Counted from the stretch's first letter, positions 16,284 to 26,343 are shown. The stretch: DNA of 64,000 bases from JBBBNV01 sp037137075 (GCF_037137075.1 NZ_JBBBNV010000010.1:62001-126000), one strand, 5' to 3'. The notes: generated by a model from the letters alone, not told the origin. Program-made: numbers and translations.

Positions 16284-17709
16284 CCTAAACCGTATCCGGG
16301 ACAGCAGATTGCTTCGCGGTGCGGCGCTGCTCCTGCTGTTTGCCGCATCCGGGCTGCTCATCGGAGCGCTTGTCGTCCGGCCGGAGTGGTTCCGGCTGCT
16401 GGTGTTTGGCGGATTTGCTCTGCTTATTGTGGCGTTAAGCATCCGCAAGCCGAAGCTGCTGCTGTACGGCCTGCTGCTGTACTTGCCTTTTATGGGCTTT
16501 TTCCGGCGGCTGCTGATCCCCTTATTCGGCTGGAGCTCCTTCGATCCCCTTGTCGTTCTCCCTCCCACAGCAGTTCTGCTGCTCGGCTCCTATTGGGTAT
16601 ACCGAACCTATATGCGCCGCATTTCCATTGCTCCCGAAGATGATTCGCCCCTGTTCCGGCTGCTGCGCTGGTTCATGCTTGTTTGTGTGCTGCAGGTCTT
16701 CAACCCGATGCAGGGCAACATTCTGGTAGGGCTTGGGGGGGTGATGTTTTATTTGGTTCCGTTATTTTGGATGGTGCACAGCCGGTATCATTTTGACGAA
16801 CGGATGATGAAGCGGATTTACTGCACGGTATTTGTTATCGGGGTCATCAGCGCGCTGTACGGCTTACGGCAGATTTATTTCGGCTTTACCGACTTCGAGC
16901 AGGCCTGGATTGTGCTTGGGGGGTATACGGCCTTGATGGTCGGGGAGAATTCCCGGCCATTTTCTTTTTTTACAAGCGCTGCTGAATATACCAACTATTT
17001 GCAATTTACAATTGTGATTGCCTGGGCTGCACTTCTGCGCGGCCGGCTGGCGCTGCGCATCATCGGCCTGGTAACGCTGCCGCTTCTGTTCTACGCCTTG
17101 TTTATGGAATCAAGCCGGGGGGCCATCGTCCTGACCTCTTTGGCTATTACCTGCATTACGATTGTTAACGCGAAGCGGTGGCTATCGCGTTTTTTCATTT
17201 TCATCTGCATGCTGCTCGTGCTGGTCGCCGCTTACGGGGCGATTACCAACATCGAAAGCAGCAATGACTTGATCGCACACCAGGTGAACGGGCTGGCGAA
17301 CCCGCTGGATGACAAGCATTCGACGGCGGGCCTGCACTTCGATATGTTCGTAGCCGGGCTGATGAAAGGCTTTACGATGCCTATTGGACACGGACTCGGC
17401 AGCACGACGCTGGCGGTCACCAAAATGTCCGGGAAAGGCGGGAATTCGGAGGTTGACCTGGGGAACATGATGATCTCCAACGGTCTCATCGGCGGCATTT
17501 TATACCTGCTGATTTTGTGGCACACGGTCAGGCTGGCCTTCCGAGAAGGCAACCGGAGCATGGTGCTGCTGATTTTGCTTGGCATTTTGATGGCGACGCC
17601 GGGCAGCTGGCTGACAGGGGGCAATTACAGCACGTGCGCGCTTGTTTGGATCAGTATCGGCTACCTGGATCGAACCAGTCTATATCACAGGAGGGAGCAA
17701 ACGAAATGA
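16264..17709 (+). CDS. O-antigen ligase/polymerase-like membrane protein (Wzy candidate)
   Basis: About 481 residues with some eleven hydrophobic segments and a large extracytoplasmic loop near 330-390 holding GHGLGSTT, the pattern of the Wzy/WaaL family that polymerises or ligates lipid-linked repeats. No other polymerase candidate exists in the operon. The frame is open back to 16048; I place the start at TTG 16264 because GAGG lies 8 nt upstream and earlier codons lie inside the preceding gene. TTG 16258 is an alternative. Its stop overlaps the start of the next gene by 4 bp. Confidence 0.78.
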   Translation: MSAITLSLNRIRDSRLLRGAALLLLFAASGLLIGALVVRPEWFRLLVFGGFALLIVALSIRKPKLLLYGLLLYLPFMGFFRRLLIPLFGWSSFDPLVVLPPTAVLLLGSYWVYRTYMRRISIAPEDDSPLFRLLRWFMLVCVLQVFNPMQGNILVGLGGVMFYLVPLFWMVHSRYHFDERMMKRIYCTVFVIGVISALYGLRQIYFGFTDFEQAWIVLGGYTALMVGENSRPFSFFTSAAEYTNYLQFTIVIAWAALLRGRLALRIIGLVTLPLLFYALFMESSRGAIVLTSLAITCITIVNAKRWLSRFFIFICMLLVLVAAYGAITNIESSNDLIAHQVNGLANPLDDKHSTAGLHFDMFVAGLMKGFTMPIGHGLGSTTLAVTKMSGKGGNSEVDLGNMMISNGLIGGILYLLILWHTVRLAFREGNRSMVLLILLGILMATPGSWLTGGNYSTCALVWISIGYLDRTSLYHRREQTK

Positions 17710-18980
17710 GAAGACAAAGAAGAAACCGGAAGCTGATCTCCAAAGGCATTGCCGCCACTGCCGCTCTCGGTGTCAGCATCAGCCTGCTGGCCGGCTGTTC
17801 GGCGCTTTCGGCCATCGTGCCCGCCAAAACCGAGGCTGTATCGGAGCAGGTCAAAACCGTGAAGGTGGAAAAGGTTGCGAGGCAGCGGCTGGGTGAGCCG
17901 CCGGAGCATGCGGCCGAGGTGGTCTCCTCGGTCCAGTTCGAGGTGGCGGCAAAAACAGGCGGGGATGTGGAGCAGGTATTTAGGCGCAGGGGCGACCCGG
18001 TGCAGGAGGGGGAGACGCTCCTGAGGCTCAGTGCAGGCGCGGCTCAGTTTGAACGGCAAAAGGCCGCTTTGGCCGTAAAGAGCGCCCAGGATGCGCTGGA
18101 CAAGGCCAAAAAGGATTTGGAATACAGCCGCAGCGAGGTCCGCAACCTCATTCAGAAGATGGAGCAGTCGATGACGGATTTGACTCGCAGCACCAACAAG
18201 CTGAAAAACGATTACGATGTGGGACTCGCCAAAAAAGGGCAGGTCGATCAGGCGGAATCACAGCTTAAAACGATGCGTCTGGATCTTGACCTGCTGAAGA
18301 AACGGCAGAAATCACTTGAAACGCAGGATTCCTTGTCATCACTGCAAGCGCAGCTCAGCAGTTCGCAGATGGCTCTGCAGCAGGCGGAGCAGGCGCTGGC
18401 CGATACGGAAATTAAAGCGCCCGCCGACGGGATTTTGACAGACCTGCCCCTGGAGAGAGGGATGGCCGTCAGCTTGGGGGCGCGCATCGGCATCATCCAG
18501 AAGCTGGACCCTATCAAGATCAAAGCACAGCTGCAGGAGGATGCGGCGAAGCTGGTCCGCGGGAAGCAGGAGCTGACCTATTTCATTCCGAACACAACGC
18601 AAACGGCCTCGGCCAAAATCAGCTATTTGTCCAGTGTTATCGATGCCCAAACGAAAACCTATGAGCTGAATCTGGAAGTGAACAATACGGATATGCTGCT
18701 GAAGCCGGGCATGAAAACCCGCGTCCAGCTCACGACCGAGGAGGAGCAAATCACGATTGCGGTTCCTACGCCCAGCGTGCTGAAGACCGGCGGCGAAACG
18801 TATGTTTATGTGCTGAACGGGGATACGGCGGAAAAACGAATCGTTCAGCTTGGCCGTCAAAATGACAGCGAATTAAAGCAGGAGATTGTCTCCGGGCTTC
18901 AAGAAGGGGAGCTGCTTATTGTCTCCGGCCAAAATTTGCTGCGCGACAAGGACAAGGTCCAACTGACCGGCGGCGAATAA
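17706..18980 (+). CDS. Lipoprotein membrane-fusion/HlyD-like adaptor
   Basis: A 424-residue lipoprotein with basic N-terminus and lipobox LLAGC (Cys31). The split biotinyl-lipoyl-like domain flanks a long coiled coil (about 120-235) and rejoins at EIKAPADGILTDL, followed by beta-barrel and membrane-proximal domains ending in GQNLLRDKDKVQL. Such adaptors normally partner a MacB-type ABC or RND pump, but no pump is encoded nearby. Because it sits between the Wzy and Wzx candidates, it may help EPS export or cross the thick wall. SD AGGAGGGAG; ATG overlaps the previous stop. Confidence 0.85.
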   Translation: MRRQRRNRKLISKGIAATAALGVSISLLAGCSALSAIVPAKTEAVSEQVKTVKVEKVARQRLGEPPEHAAEVVSSVQFEVAAKTGGDVEQVFRRRGDPVQEGETLLRLSAGAAQFERQKAALAVKSAQDALDKAKKDLEYSRSEVRNLIQKMEQSMTDLTRSTNKLKNDYDVGLAKKGQVDQAESQLKTMRLDLDLLKKRQKSLETQDSLSSLQAQLSSSQMALQQAEQALADTEIKAPADGILTDLPLERGMAVSLGARIGIIQKLDPIKIKAQLQEDAAKLVRGKQELTYFIPNTTQTASAKISYLSSVIDAQTKTYELNLEVNNTDMLLKPGMKTRVQLTTEEEQITIAVPTPSVLKTGGETYVYVLNGDTAEKRIVQLGRQNDSELKQEIVSGLQEGELLIVSGQNLLRDKDKVQLTGGE

Positions 18981-19008
18981 TTCCAAAAAATAAAGTGAGG
19001 GCAAGCAC

Positions 19009-20754
19009 ATGAACAAGTTCCGAAGCCGAAGCATGAAAAAGGTTTTACCCGCGCTGCTTCTCGCGTTTTCGCTGCTCCTGTCGGCCGTGCCGTTTATGGT
19101 CAATGCGGAAACCGCCTCCGGTGAAGCTGGAGACGGGGGAAAATATGCGTTGACCGATACGATTCAGGCCGAAGTGAAAAGTATATTAAACGAGCGGACC
19201 TCCGGGGGAACCCGGTTAGGCGTCGTCGTCCGCCTGTACAATGAAAGCAGCCGTATCGCCCGGATTCCGGATTATGAGCTTCGCGCGGGCACATCGGGGG
19301 ATATCGTTTACACGCTTCGACCCAGCGCCGCCAATGCGGTAGCGATTCAGCCGCAGGAGAAGGTGGAGCTGAGCTATCTGGTCGAATTGGACCGCAGCGA
19401 TGAATTTATGCTGACCACGCTGAGCTGGTTTGATGTGGATGAATTCGAATATCCGAAAAAGGAAAACGAAGTGCTCAAAATTCCGGTTGACGGGCTGGAA
19501 TGGCGGGGCAGCCAGACACTGGCCTCCTCCGGGGAGCATGCGATTTCCTGGGGCGAGCCGTTCCAGCTGCCTTTCCTGTCCCGCTCTCTGGTGTTTACGC
19601 CGGTTCAGGCGCTGCAGCAGGCCAGCAGCCAGGGGCCGGTGCTTCTGGTTGTGCTGCTCGCCGAGAACAAGAGCGAGATGCAGGAGAAGCTGCCGGACTT
19701 CCGGATCGACGGCAACACGGAGAAGAAAACATATCCCGGCAAGCGGGCTGACAAAGCTCCCGAGAAGCTGGAGCCGGGGGAGAAGGTGTACGTCACGTTC
19801 TCCATTCCGCTGGAGAATAACGCCACCAAGCTGAAAAGCTTGACGCTGCTTACCCCGGAGACGTTCGTCTCCCCCGCCAAGGAGGTAACCACCTATACCG
19901 TCGGACGCCTGAATATTGCCATTCCGCCCGAGAAGGAAGCGCCGTCCATCCACAAGCTGGCAGAGTATACGCTGAGCCAGCCGATTGCCATTGATCCGCT
20001 GTTCAAGCTGACCGCCGACAAGGTGGATATCTCGATGGTGGAGCTGCACATGCACAGCGCCGAAGGGGAGGGCTACCGGACGGCCATTGCCAAGTTCAAG
20101 CTGCTGAACCGAAGCGACAAGCCGGTCTTCGTCCCCGGCTTTCAAGCGGAAATCGTCACCGAGGGCGGCTTCAGCTACATGGGAAGCAGGCAGCTGACCG
20201 CAGCCCAGACACTACTGCCGAATCTGGGTTACATTATCAGCTACTCGTTCAATCTTCCCAACTCGGAATCCGGCAGCAAGCTGGCCATCAACCTGCTGGA
20301 TAATCAGATTGCAGCCCCGTACAACCTGCCGATCGCATCGTACCGCACCAAGGCACAGCCTGAGGCGGAGGAAGGACCGCTCTATTTTTACCCCTTTGAG
20401 GTCAAGCTCAACGACTGGTATCTCGGCTACTCCACCCTGTTCGGCTCCGGCGGTCTGACATACACCTACAAGCTTCAGCTGAACCTGGATATTGCGCGCC
20501 AGGACAATATTGTCGTGGATGAGAATTTCTCGAAGATGAAAATCGAGCTCGTCAACAAGCTGGGCAAAACGATTGCCGCCCAGAGCCTGCCTTTTACCGG
20601 GACGGACCGGCTGATCAGCGGGGATCAGGTCATTACCTTCAGCGGGCTCAAAACCGATTCCTATGAGTTCCCGCTCAGCATCCGGTTTTACGAATCGATT
20701 GCAACGCCCTTCGGGGAGGCGAAACGGCTCGTCCGAACACTGCAGCAGAGGTAG
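19009..20754 (+). CDS. Exported protein of unknown function in the EPS operon
   Basis: A 581-residue protein with a clear Sec signal (MNKFRSRSMKK, hydrophobic core, likely cleavage after VNA near residue 31). The mature part is beta-strand rich with repeated segments of the form VxVRLYNESSRIARIPDYELR and IAKFKLLNRSDKPVFVPGFQAE, which look like two or three tandem immunoglobulin-like modules. No catalytic motif recognised. It lies directly after the HlyD-like lipoprotein and 5 bp before the flippase, so an extracytoplasmic partner of the export machinery is plausible but unproven. Confidence 0.75.
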   Translation: MNKFRSRSMKKVLPALLLAFSLLLSAVPFMVNAETASGEAGDGGKYALTDTIQAEVKSILNERTSGGTRLGVVVRLYNESSRIARIPDYELRAGTSGDIVYTLRPSAANAVAIQPQEKVELSYLVELDRSDEFMLTTLSWFDVDEFEYPKKENEVLKIPVDGLEWRGSQTLASSGEHAISWGEPFQLPFLSRSLVFTPVQALQQASSQGPVLLVVLLAENKSEMQEKLPDFRIDGNTEKKTYPGKRADKAPEKLEPGEKVYVTFSIPLENNATKLKSLTLLTPETFVSPAKEVTTYTVGRLNIAIPPEKEAPSIHKLAEYTLSQPIAIDPLFKLTADKVDISMVELHMHSAEGEGYRTAIAKFKLLNRSDKPVFVPGFQAEIVTEGGFSYMGSRQLTAAQTLLPNLGYIISYSFNLPNSESGSKLAINLLDNQIAAPYNLPIASYRTKAQPEAEEGPLYFYPFEVKLNDWYLGYSTLFGSGGLTYTYKLQLNLDIARQDNIVVDENFSKMKIELVNKLGKTIAAQSLPFTGTDRLISGDQVITFSGLKTDSYEFPLSIRFYESIATPFGEAKRLVRTLQQR

Positions 20755-20759
20755 CCGTG

Positions 20760-22067
20760 ATGAGACAGCTATTTTTGTCCAGTCTTGGCGTGAATTTGAT
20801 CGTCATCGTCATGAATTTGCTGACCGGCATAATGAGCGCTCAATATTTGGGGCCTGACGGCAGAGGAGAGCTGGCAGCGGCGACCCGGTGGAGCTTCCTG
20901 ATTACGGTTCTATTCTCCATCGGCATTCCGGGGGCTGTCATTTATCTGGGCAAGCAGTTCCCGGATCGGCAGCGCATGTATTTCGGGGTTTACTTGGTGC
21001 TTGGCACCGGCATCGGTCTCATCGGTATGCTGACGGGACAGCTGCTGCTGCCGCTGCTGCTCGGAGGGGAGTCGCAGCATGTGGTCCGTATCGCGCAGGT
21101 GGCTATGGCTACAGTGCCGTTCGCGCTGCTGGCCGACGGCCTGCTCGGTACGCTGCAGACCCAGAATAAATTCCGCCAGGTGCTGGCACTCCGCTTCATT
21201 AATCCGCTTGGTTTACTGCTCATTATTCTGCTGCTTGTTGTGTCCGGTCATTACACGGTATACGAATTTATGCTGTGCAGTCTGGCATGGAGCGTCGTTA
21301 CGTTCGGCTTAACGCTGTTCTGGGCGCTCCGCTCAGTGAAGCCCCAGATACGCCGGGTGGTGGCGACGGGCAAGGAGCTGCTTCACCGGGGGACCCAAAT
21401 TTATGCGGGCTTCATTGTATCCACCTTCGGCACGAATCTGGATCAGATTATTATTTCTCTGCTGCTGACCACCTACACGCTGGGGCTGTATTCGGTTTCC
21501 GCAAGCATTGCCAGTATGCTGCCGACGGTTATTATCGGGGCGATTGGCACGTATCTGTTTCCGAAGCTGATGGATTTCGCCCCGCAGGAGCGCCGCGCTC
21601 AGGTTGAGCGTATCCATGGGGTGCTGCTGTATTCCACGCTGGGGCTTGCCGTAGCGGAAGGGCTGCTGCTGCCCTTTGTACTGCCGCTGCTGTATGGGGA
21701 GAAGTTCGCGGAATCGGTCATTATGGGGGAAATTCTGCTCATTTGCGCTCCGCTTAACGTGGCGTATGCCGTATTGACGAACTACATGTCGACCGAAGGC
21801 AAGTTTCATCATGTGACGGTGGCCGAAATCATCGGCCTTGTGTCCGGGCTGACGGCTACCGTGATTTTGCTGCCGATTGCCCATGGCGTCGGGGCTGCTG
21901 TCGGGGTAGCGATTATCGCTGTTGTGAAGTGGGGATATCTGGCCTTCATGGGGCTGAAAATGGGGCTGTCCTGGAGCAAATTGTTCGGTCTGTATCCGCA
22001 ATCCTATTTGGGGCTGGCAAGACGGCTGCTGCTGCGGCGCCGGCGTGCTGAAGGGGGGGCAATATGA
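20760..22067 (+). CDS. Wzx-type oligosaccharide flippase
   Basis: A 435-residue polytopic protein with about 12-14 hydrophobic segments and the MATE/MVF-like pattern of polysaccharide flippases: LTGIMSAQYLGPDGRGELAA near the N-terminus, later FGTNLDQIIISLLL. It would flip the undecaprenyl-linked repeat unit outward. ATG 20760 has AGAGGT 7 nt upstream; the GTG just before it is less likely. With the Wzy candidate and the Wzz-type modulator it defines a Wzx/Wzy-dependent EPS pathway. Confidence 0.88.
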   Translation: MRQLFLSSLGVNLIVIVMNLLTGIMSAQYLGPDGRGELAAATRWSFLITVLFSIGIPGAVIYLGKQFPDRQRMYFGVYLVLGTGIGLIGMLTGQLLLPLLLGGESQHVVRIAQVAMATVPFALLADGLLGTLQTQNKFRQVLALRFINPLGLLLIILLLVVSGHYTVYEFMLCSLAWSVVTFGLTLFWALRSVKPQIRRVVATGKELLHRGTQIYAGFIVSTFGTNLDQIIISLLLTTYTLGLYSVSASIASMLPTVIIGAIGTYLFPKLMDFAPQERRAQVERIHGVLLYSTLGLAVAEGLLLPFVLPLLYGEKFAESVIMGEILLICAPLNVAYAVLTNYMSTEGKFHHVTVAEIIGLVSGLTATVILLPIAHGVGAAVGVAIIAVVKWGYLAFMGLKMGLSWSKLFGLYPQSYLGLARRLLLRRRRAEGGAI

Positions 22068-22073
22068 AGGCGG

Positions 22074-23258
22074 ATGAAAGTACTTGTTGTGACCAAGGAT
22101 TTGTTTCCTGTACGAAACGGTTTATCCGATCACACCGGCCTCGTGTGCCAGCTGTTAGCCCGGCACGGGCATCAGGTAACGGTCCTTTGTGAGAAGCTGG
22201 AGGGGCGGGAGGGGCATCCGCAGGGAGCCGCCGCTTCACAGACCGTGGTGGAATTTGCCAGCCGCAGAGAGCTGCTGAAGCTGCTTGTGCAAGCCGCTGC
22301 CGGGGGGCATCGGCCGGATGTCGTGCTGTTCCAGTACGTGCCGCATATGTGGGGAAGGGCGGGGATAGCTCCGTTTGCGGCTTTGCTGCCGCTGTGGCTG
22401 CTGCTGCGGCTTCGCCTGCCGGTCGTATCGTTTCTGCATGAGCTGCATGTGGACTGGAGCATTCGGCCGAAGCAGCTTATTCTGGCCCTGTGCCACCGGC
22501 TGCAGCTGCTGCTGATTGGCATGGCCAGCCGAACACTGATAGTCACCAATTACAAGCGGGAGGCCTCCATCGGCAAGTGGTGGGGGCGCAAGGTACACCG
22601 TCTGCCAGCGGGCAATGTCAGCGCGCGCAAAGCCGACCGGGATCGCACGCGCAAATATGCCTGGCCCTATATTACCTGGTTCGGGACGCTCTCGGCCGAT
22701 CAGCGGCTGGAGCCGTTCGTGCAGGCGTTTTGCCGTCTGGCTGCCCGGGATCGCGAGCTGCGGCTTGTGCTGGTGGGCGGCTTTGACGCGGAAAGCCCGC
22801 GGATGCAGGGCATCTATGAGCTGGCCGCACAGCACGGTCTGCGGGACCGCATCGTGGTTTGCGGCTATGTGGAGGATGATGAGCTCAGCGATATTTTGCA
22901 CGGCAGCGCGGCGAATTTATTTATTAATGAGGACGGCCCTTCCGGGCGAAGAGGGGTCATTGCGGCTTACTTGCGCAGCGGCCGGGCCGTTATTTCGCTG
23001 AAGGGCGGGGAGACGGACCCGGAATTCGTGCATGGCCTGAATGTTTATTTTGTGCAGGATGACGATGCGGAGGCATTGGAGCGCCAGCTGCGCCGGGTGC
23101 TTCAGGATCAGCAGCTGCGCGGGACGCTGGAGCGGGGGGCCCGTCGGCTGTATGACCGGATGTTCTCCGATAGCTCCATCTATACCAAGCTGAACAGTAT
23201 TTTTAAGCATACCCTGCTGACGGAGCGTAAAAATAAGGCAGGCCGGAGGTATTTATGA
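22074..23258 (+). CDS. GT-B glycosyltransferase with a degenerate E-x7-E region
   Basis: A 394-residue protein with the GT4-like start VVTKDLFPVRNGLSDHTGLVC and a C-terminal donor half (LVLVGGFDAES). Where most GT4 enzymes have E-x7-E it reads NEDGPSGRRGVIAAYLRSG, with only the first acidic residue. It may use a different subfamily geometry or be weakly active. AAGG lies 4 nt upstream; the stop overlaps the next start by 4 bp. Confidence 0.8.
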   Translation: MKVLVVTKDLFPVRNGLSDHTGLVCQLLARHGHQVTVLCEKLEGREGHPQGAAASQTVVEFASRRELLKLLVQAAAGGHRPDVVLFQYVPHMWGRAGIAPFAALLPLWLLLRLRLPVVSFLHELHVDWSIRPKQLILALCHRLQLLLIGMASRTLIVTNYKREASIGKWWGRKVHRLPAGNVSARKADRDRTRKYAWPYITWFGTLSADQRLEPFVQAFCRLAARDRELRLVLVGGFDAESPRMQGIYELAAQHGLRDRIVVCGYVEDDELSDILHGSAANLFINEDGPSGRRGVIAAYLRSGRAVISLKGGETDPEFVHGLNVYFVQDDDAEALERQLRRVLQDQQLRGTLERGARRLYDRMFSDSSIYTKLNSIFKHTLLTERKNKAGRRYL

Positions 23259-24403
23259 ACATTTTACAGCTTACAGACGAGTACAACGCCGCAGGCGGCA
23301 TGGAGCGGTTTATTTACAACCTCTCCGGAAAGCTTGCGGAGCAGGGGCACCGGACGGCTGTAGCGGCCTTCGGCGTAGCCGGAGTGGAGGCATGGGGAGA
23401 TTCGCTGGTCCAGACGATAGAGCCGGGAGAGGAGGCGGAGGCATGGCGGCAGGCCGCCGAGCGGTTCGGGGCGGAGCTTATTATGTGGCATGCAGGACCG
23501 AGAACGGCGCGTATCGCGGAGCATCTGGCCCGTTATGTTCCCGTCGTCGCCACGGTTCACGGCGTGCTTTGTCCTTCAGGAATGCGCTTGTTCCGGGATA
23601 ACGATGCCATTTGCACCAAACAGAGCGGGATCGGCTGCATGTTGAACTGGTATGCCCGCCGATGCGGCACCGATGCGTCCCCGAAGGCCGCTTGGAACGG
23701 CTATACGGCGCATAAGCACATGATGCGAGCGCTCGGGCGGTGCGCGCGTGTGTATGCAGTCAGCCGGGCCGTGCAGTCTTTTCTGGTGCTGGAGGGGGTT
23801 GCTGCCGGGAAGGTGCGCGTATTTGATAATACACTGCAGCAGCAGGAGCCCGAGCTTCAACCGCTTCAGCTGCCTTCGGCAGGCTCGCCGCTAAAGCTGC
23901 TTTATGTCGGGAGGCTGGTGTACTCCAAGGGGGTTCAATACTTGCTTCGGGCTGTTCATGTGCTTGGAAAACGGGGCATCCCGGTCGAATGCTCGATTGT
24001 AGGGGACGGCTGGTATGAGCCGGAGCTGCGAGGCTTGGCGGCATCGCTGAAGCTGGAGCAGACTGTGCACTTTGCCGGGAAGGTATCTGGCAAAGGAATA
24101 GGGGAATGGTATGCCGCATCGGATATCGTCATTGTACCGTCCATTTGGCCGGACCCCGCCCCGCTTGTTGTACCGGAAGCGCGGACGTGCGGCAAGCCTG
24201 TTGTCGTATTCGAGGCCGGAGGCCTGCCGGAATGGGCCGAGGTGCTGGATGGAGTATTTGTTACTGAACACCGTACGCCGGAGGCGCTGGCGGATACGAT
24301 TGTTTCCGTGCGGAAGCAGTCAGCCGTACCGGACGCAGAGAGGAAAAGGCCGGTCCGGCAGCAGCGGGTGAATTTGATTCGTGATGTGACCGCGGGTTTA
24401 TAG
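23255..24403 (+). CDS. GT4-family glycosyltransferase
   Basis: A 382-residue GT-B enzyme: acceptor-side AAGGMERFIYNLS, domain linker, LLYVGRLVYSKGVQYLLRAV, and DPAPLVVPEARTCGKPVVV in the E-x7-E position (the first acidic residue appears as Asp or Pro, so the motif is atypical). Cys-rich segment around 115-135 is notable for this family. Translationally coupled to the previous gene. Confidence 0.83.
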   Translation: MNILQLTDEYNAAGGMERFIYNLSGKLAEQGHRTAVAAFGVAGVEAWGDSLVQTIEPGEEAEAWRQAAERFGAELIMWHAGPRTARIAEHLARYVPVVATVHGVLCPSGMRLFRDNDAICTKQSGIGCMLNWYARRCGTDASPKAAWNGYTAHKHMMRALGRCARVYAVSRAVQSFLVLEGVAAGKVRVFDNTLQQQEPELQPLQLPSAGSPLKLLYVGRLVYSKGVQYLLRAVHVLGKRGIPVECSIVGDGWYEPELRGLAASLKLEQTVHFAGKVSGKGIGEWYAASDIVIVPSIWPDPAPLVVPEARTCGKPVVVFEAGGLPEWAEVLDGVFVTEHRTPEALADTIVSVRKQSAVPDAERKRPVRQQRVNLIRDVTAGL

Positions 24404-24438
24404 GTTTCCTTTGAAACTAGGAACAGGAGGTAGGCCGG

Positions 24439-25608
24439 ATGAAGCCGATTTATATGGGATGTCTGGCGGGAATCGGGCAAGGGGGATTAGGGTCCCACCT
24501 GCAGTTTATAAGCCGTGCGGCAGTCATGCGAGGGAGCAGGGCGCATGTGTACTGCCGGGGCGGGCAGGAGGAGGGCGCACAAACTCAGTTTGTGCCTGAT
24601 CCCGCTTGGTTCCGATTCACGCCGTATACGCCTCTGCGCTGGATGACCGGTTCCCAGGTTTATCTGGAATCGGTCTATTTCGATCGCCGTGTTTGCAGGC
24701 TGCTTCCCAGGACCCCGATGATTTACCACGGGTTTCCCGGTTATGCGGAGGCCAGCTTTCGCGAGATTCGCAGGCGCGGGGGCGTGACGGTGCTGGAGGC
24801 CGCGACTACACATGCTCTGGAGCTGTTTCAGGCTACGGAAAGGGAGCATGAAGCATTCAACATGAAGGGGTCCCCTTATTCCAGGCCCTGGCTGGATCGT
24901 GTACTGCGTGAATATGAGCTGGCCGATTACATCAGTGTGGCTTCCGCTCTGCAGTATGAGTCGTTTGTGCGGCACGGTATTCCGAGAAGCAAGCTGCTGT
25001 ACGCTCCGCTTGGGGTGAATGTGTCTCGCTTCCGTCCGGAGCCGGGGCAGCAAAGCTTGCGTCCGCGTGAGAAAAACGAGCCGTTCCGGGTCATTCAGGT
25101 GGGCCAAATCTCGCTGCGGAAGGGCTTTGTGTACTTATTGGAGGCGGCTGCCCGCCTTCAGGACCCGAAGCTTGAAATTATGTTATTCGGGGGCATCGGC
25201 TGGCGCGCAATCCGCGGGCTGATTGAAAGCTACTCCCGGCGAGGCGTCCGCATTACGGCCGCATCCGGCGATCCGCTTCCCGCCTTGCGGTCGGCGCATC
25301 TGTGCATTCACCCTTCGGTCGAAGACGGCTTCGGGCTGGCTCCGCTGGAGGCGATGGCTGCCGGACTGCCGGCCGTCGTGACGGAGCAAACCGGGATGAA
25401 GGAAGCCATAGCCGACGGCACGAGCGGCTTTATTATTCCGGCGCGCGACCCGGATGCGATTGCCCGCTGCATCAAGCTGCTGAAGGCTGACGACGCCCGG
25501 CGGGTGTCCATGGCGGAGGCGGCACGCGAGGCGGCGCTCGGTTACGATGCGGCGCTGCGTATGAAGGGCTACGCCCGGGAGCTGGAGCCGATTTGGGGCT
25601 CCGCATAG
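24439..25608 (+). CDS. GT4-family glycosyltransferase
   Basis: A 389-residue GT-B enzyme with canonical donor motif EDGFGLAPLEAMAAGLPAVV and the upstream VIQVGQISLRKGFVYLLEAA. ATG 24439 has AGGAGG spaced about 8 nt. Role in EPS repeat-unit assembly is from context; sugar unknown. Confidence 0.88.
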   Translation: MKPIYMGCLAGIGQGGLGSHLQFISRAAVMRGSRAHVYCRGGQEEGAQTQFVPDPAWFRFTPYTPLRWMTGSQVYLESVYFDRRVCRLLPRTPMIYHGFPGYAEASFREIRRRGGVTVLEAATTHALELFQATEREHEAFNMKGSPYSRPWLDRVLREYELADYISVASALQYESFVRHGIPRSKLLYAPLGVNVSRFRPEPGQQSLRPREKNEPFRVIQVGQISLRKGFVYLLEAAARLQDPKLEIMLFGGIGWRAIRGLIESYSRRGVRITAASGDPLPALRSAHLCIHPSVEDGFGLAPLEAMAAGLPAVVTEQTGMKEAIADGTSGFIIPARDPDAIARCIKLLKADDARRVSMAEAAREAALGYDAALRMKGYARELEPIWGSA

Positions 25609-25644
25609 CTTCCCGTTATTTTAGATGAAGCGGAGAGATGGGAC

Positions 25645-26343
25645 GTGGGAGGAACGGGGTGGAAGGGCGCAGCGGCAAGGCGGCTGGGCCGTTTTTTTGA
25701 TTATTGGTACGCTGCCGAGATGCGCCGCCGGCTGGACATTGATGACAGTGTGGTCCTATCGCCGGGCGCGGAGGTGGAGCCGGGCGTCCGGATCGGCCGG
25801 CGCAGCTTTATTGGCCGGCGGACACTGATTAGCTCGGGCAGCATAGGGGCCTTCACCAGTATTGCCGACCATGTTGTAATCGGCTCGGGCGAGCATGACC
25901 TGAGCGCGGTGACGACGCATATGGAATGGCATGTGAAGCGTTTCGGGAAAAATTGGGAAAACACGAAGCCTGCTCCAATCATCGGCAATGATGTGTGGAT
26001 CGGCACGGGAGTCACCGTGCTGCGCGGGGCGGTCATCGAGGACGGGGCGGTCATCGGCGCCGGGGCGGTGGTCAATCGGCACATTCCTGCATATGCGATT
26101 GCGGTGGGGGTGCCGGCGAGGGTACTGCGTTATCGATTTGATGAGCCGACCAGGCAGGCGCTGCTTGCATCCGGCTGGTGGAGCTGGGAGGAAGGCCGGC
26201 TGGAGGAAGCACTGCCGTTATTCGGGGATGTGCCGGCATTTTTGCAATATGCCCAAGGGAGGGATCGCCATGGCGCTGGCGTGGGGACACGAAGCGGGGA
26301 GCAGGGAAGCGGTTCAATTAAGTATTGTCATTCCGACCTTTAA
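25645..26343 (+). CDS. Left-handed beta-helix (hexapeptide) acyltransferase
   Basis: A 232-residue protein with hexapeptide repeats between about 35 and 155 (VVLSPGAEV, VRIGRRSFIG, then PIIGNDVWIGTGVTVLRGAVI) and the PAYAIAVGVPARVLR ending of the CatB/WbbJ/NodL group, which O- or N-acetylates sugars. His residue in SGEHDLSAVTTH may be catalytic. GTG 25645 has GGAGAG about 9 nt upstream. The last 74 bp overlap the next gene, so its C-terminus is read in a second frame over that gene's start. Confidence 0.82.
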   Translation: MGGTGWKGAAARRLGRFFDYWYAAEMRRRLDIDDSVVLSPGAEVEPGVRIGRRSFIGRRTLISSGSIGAFTSIADHVVIGSGEHDLSAVTTHMEWHVKRFGKNWENTKPAPIIGNDVWIGTGVTVLRGAVIEDGAVIGAGAVVNRHIPAYAIAVGVPARVLRYRFDEPTRQALLASGWWSWEEGRLEEALPLFGDVPAFLQYAQGRDRHGAGVGTRSGEQGSGSIKYCHSDL

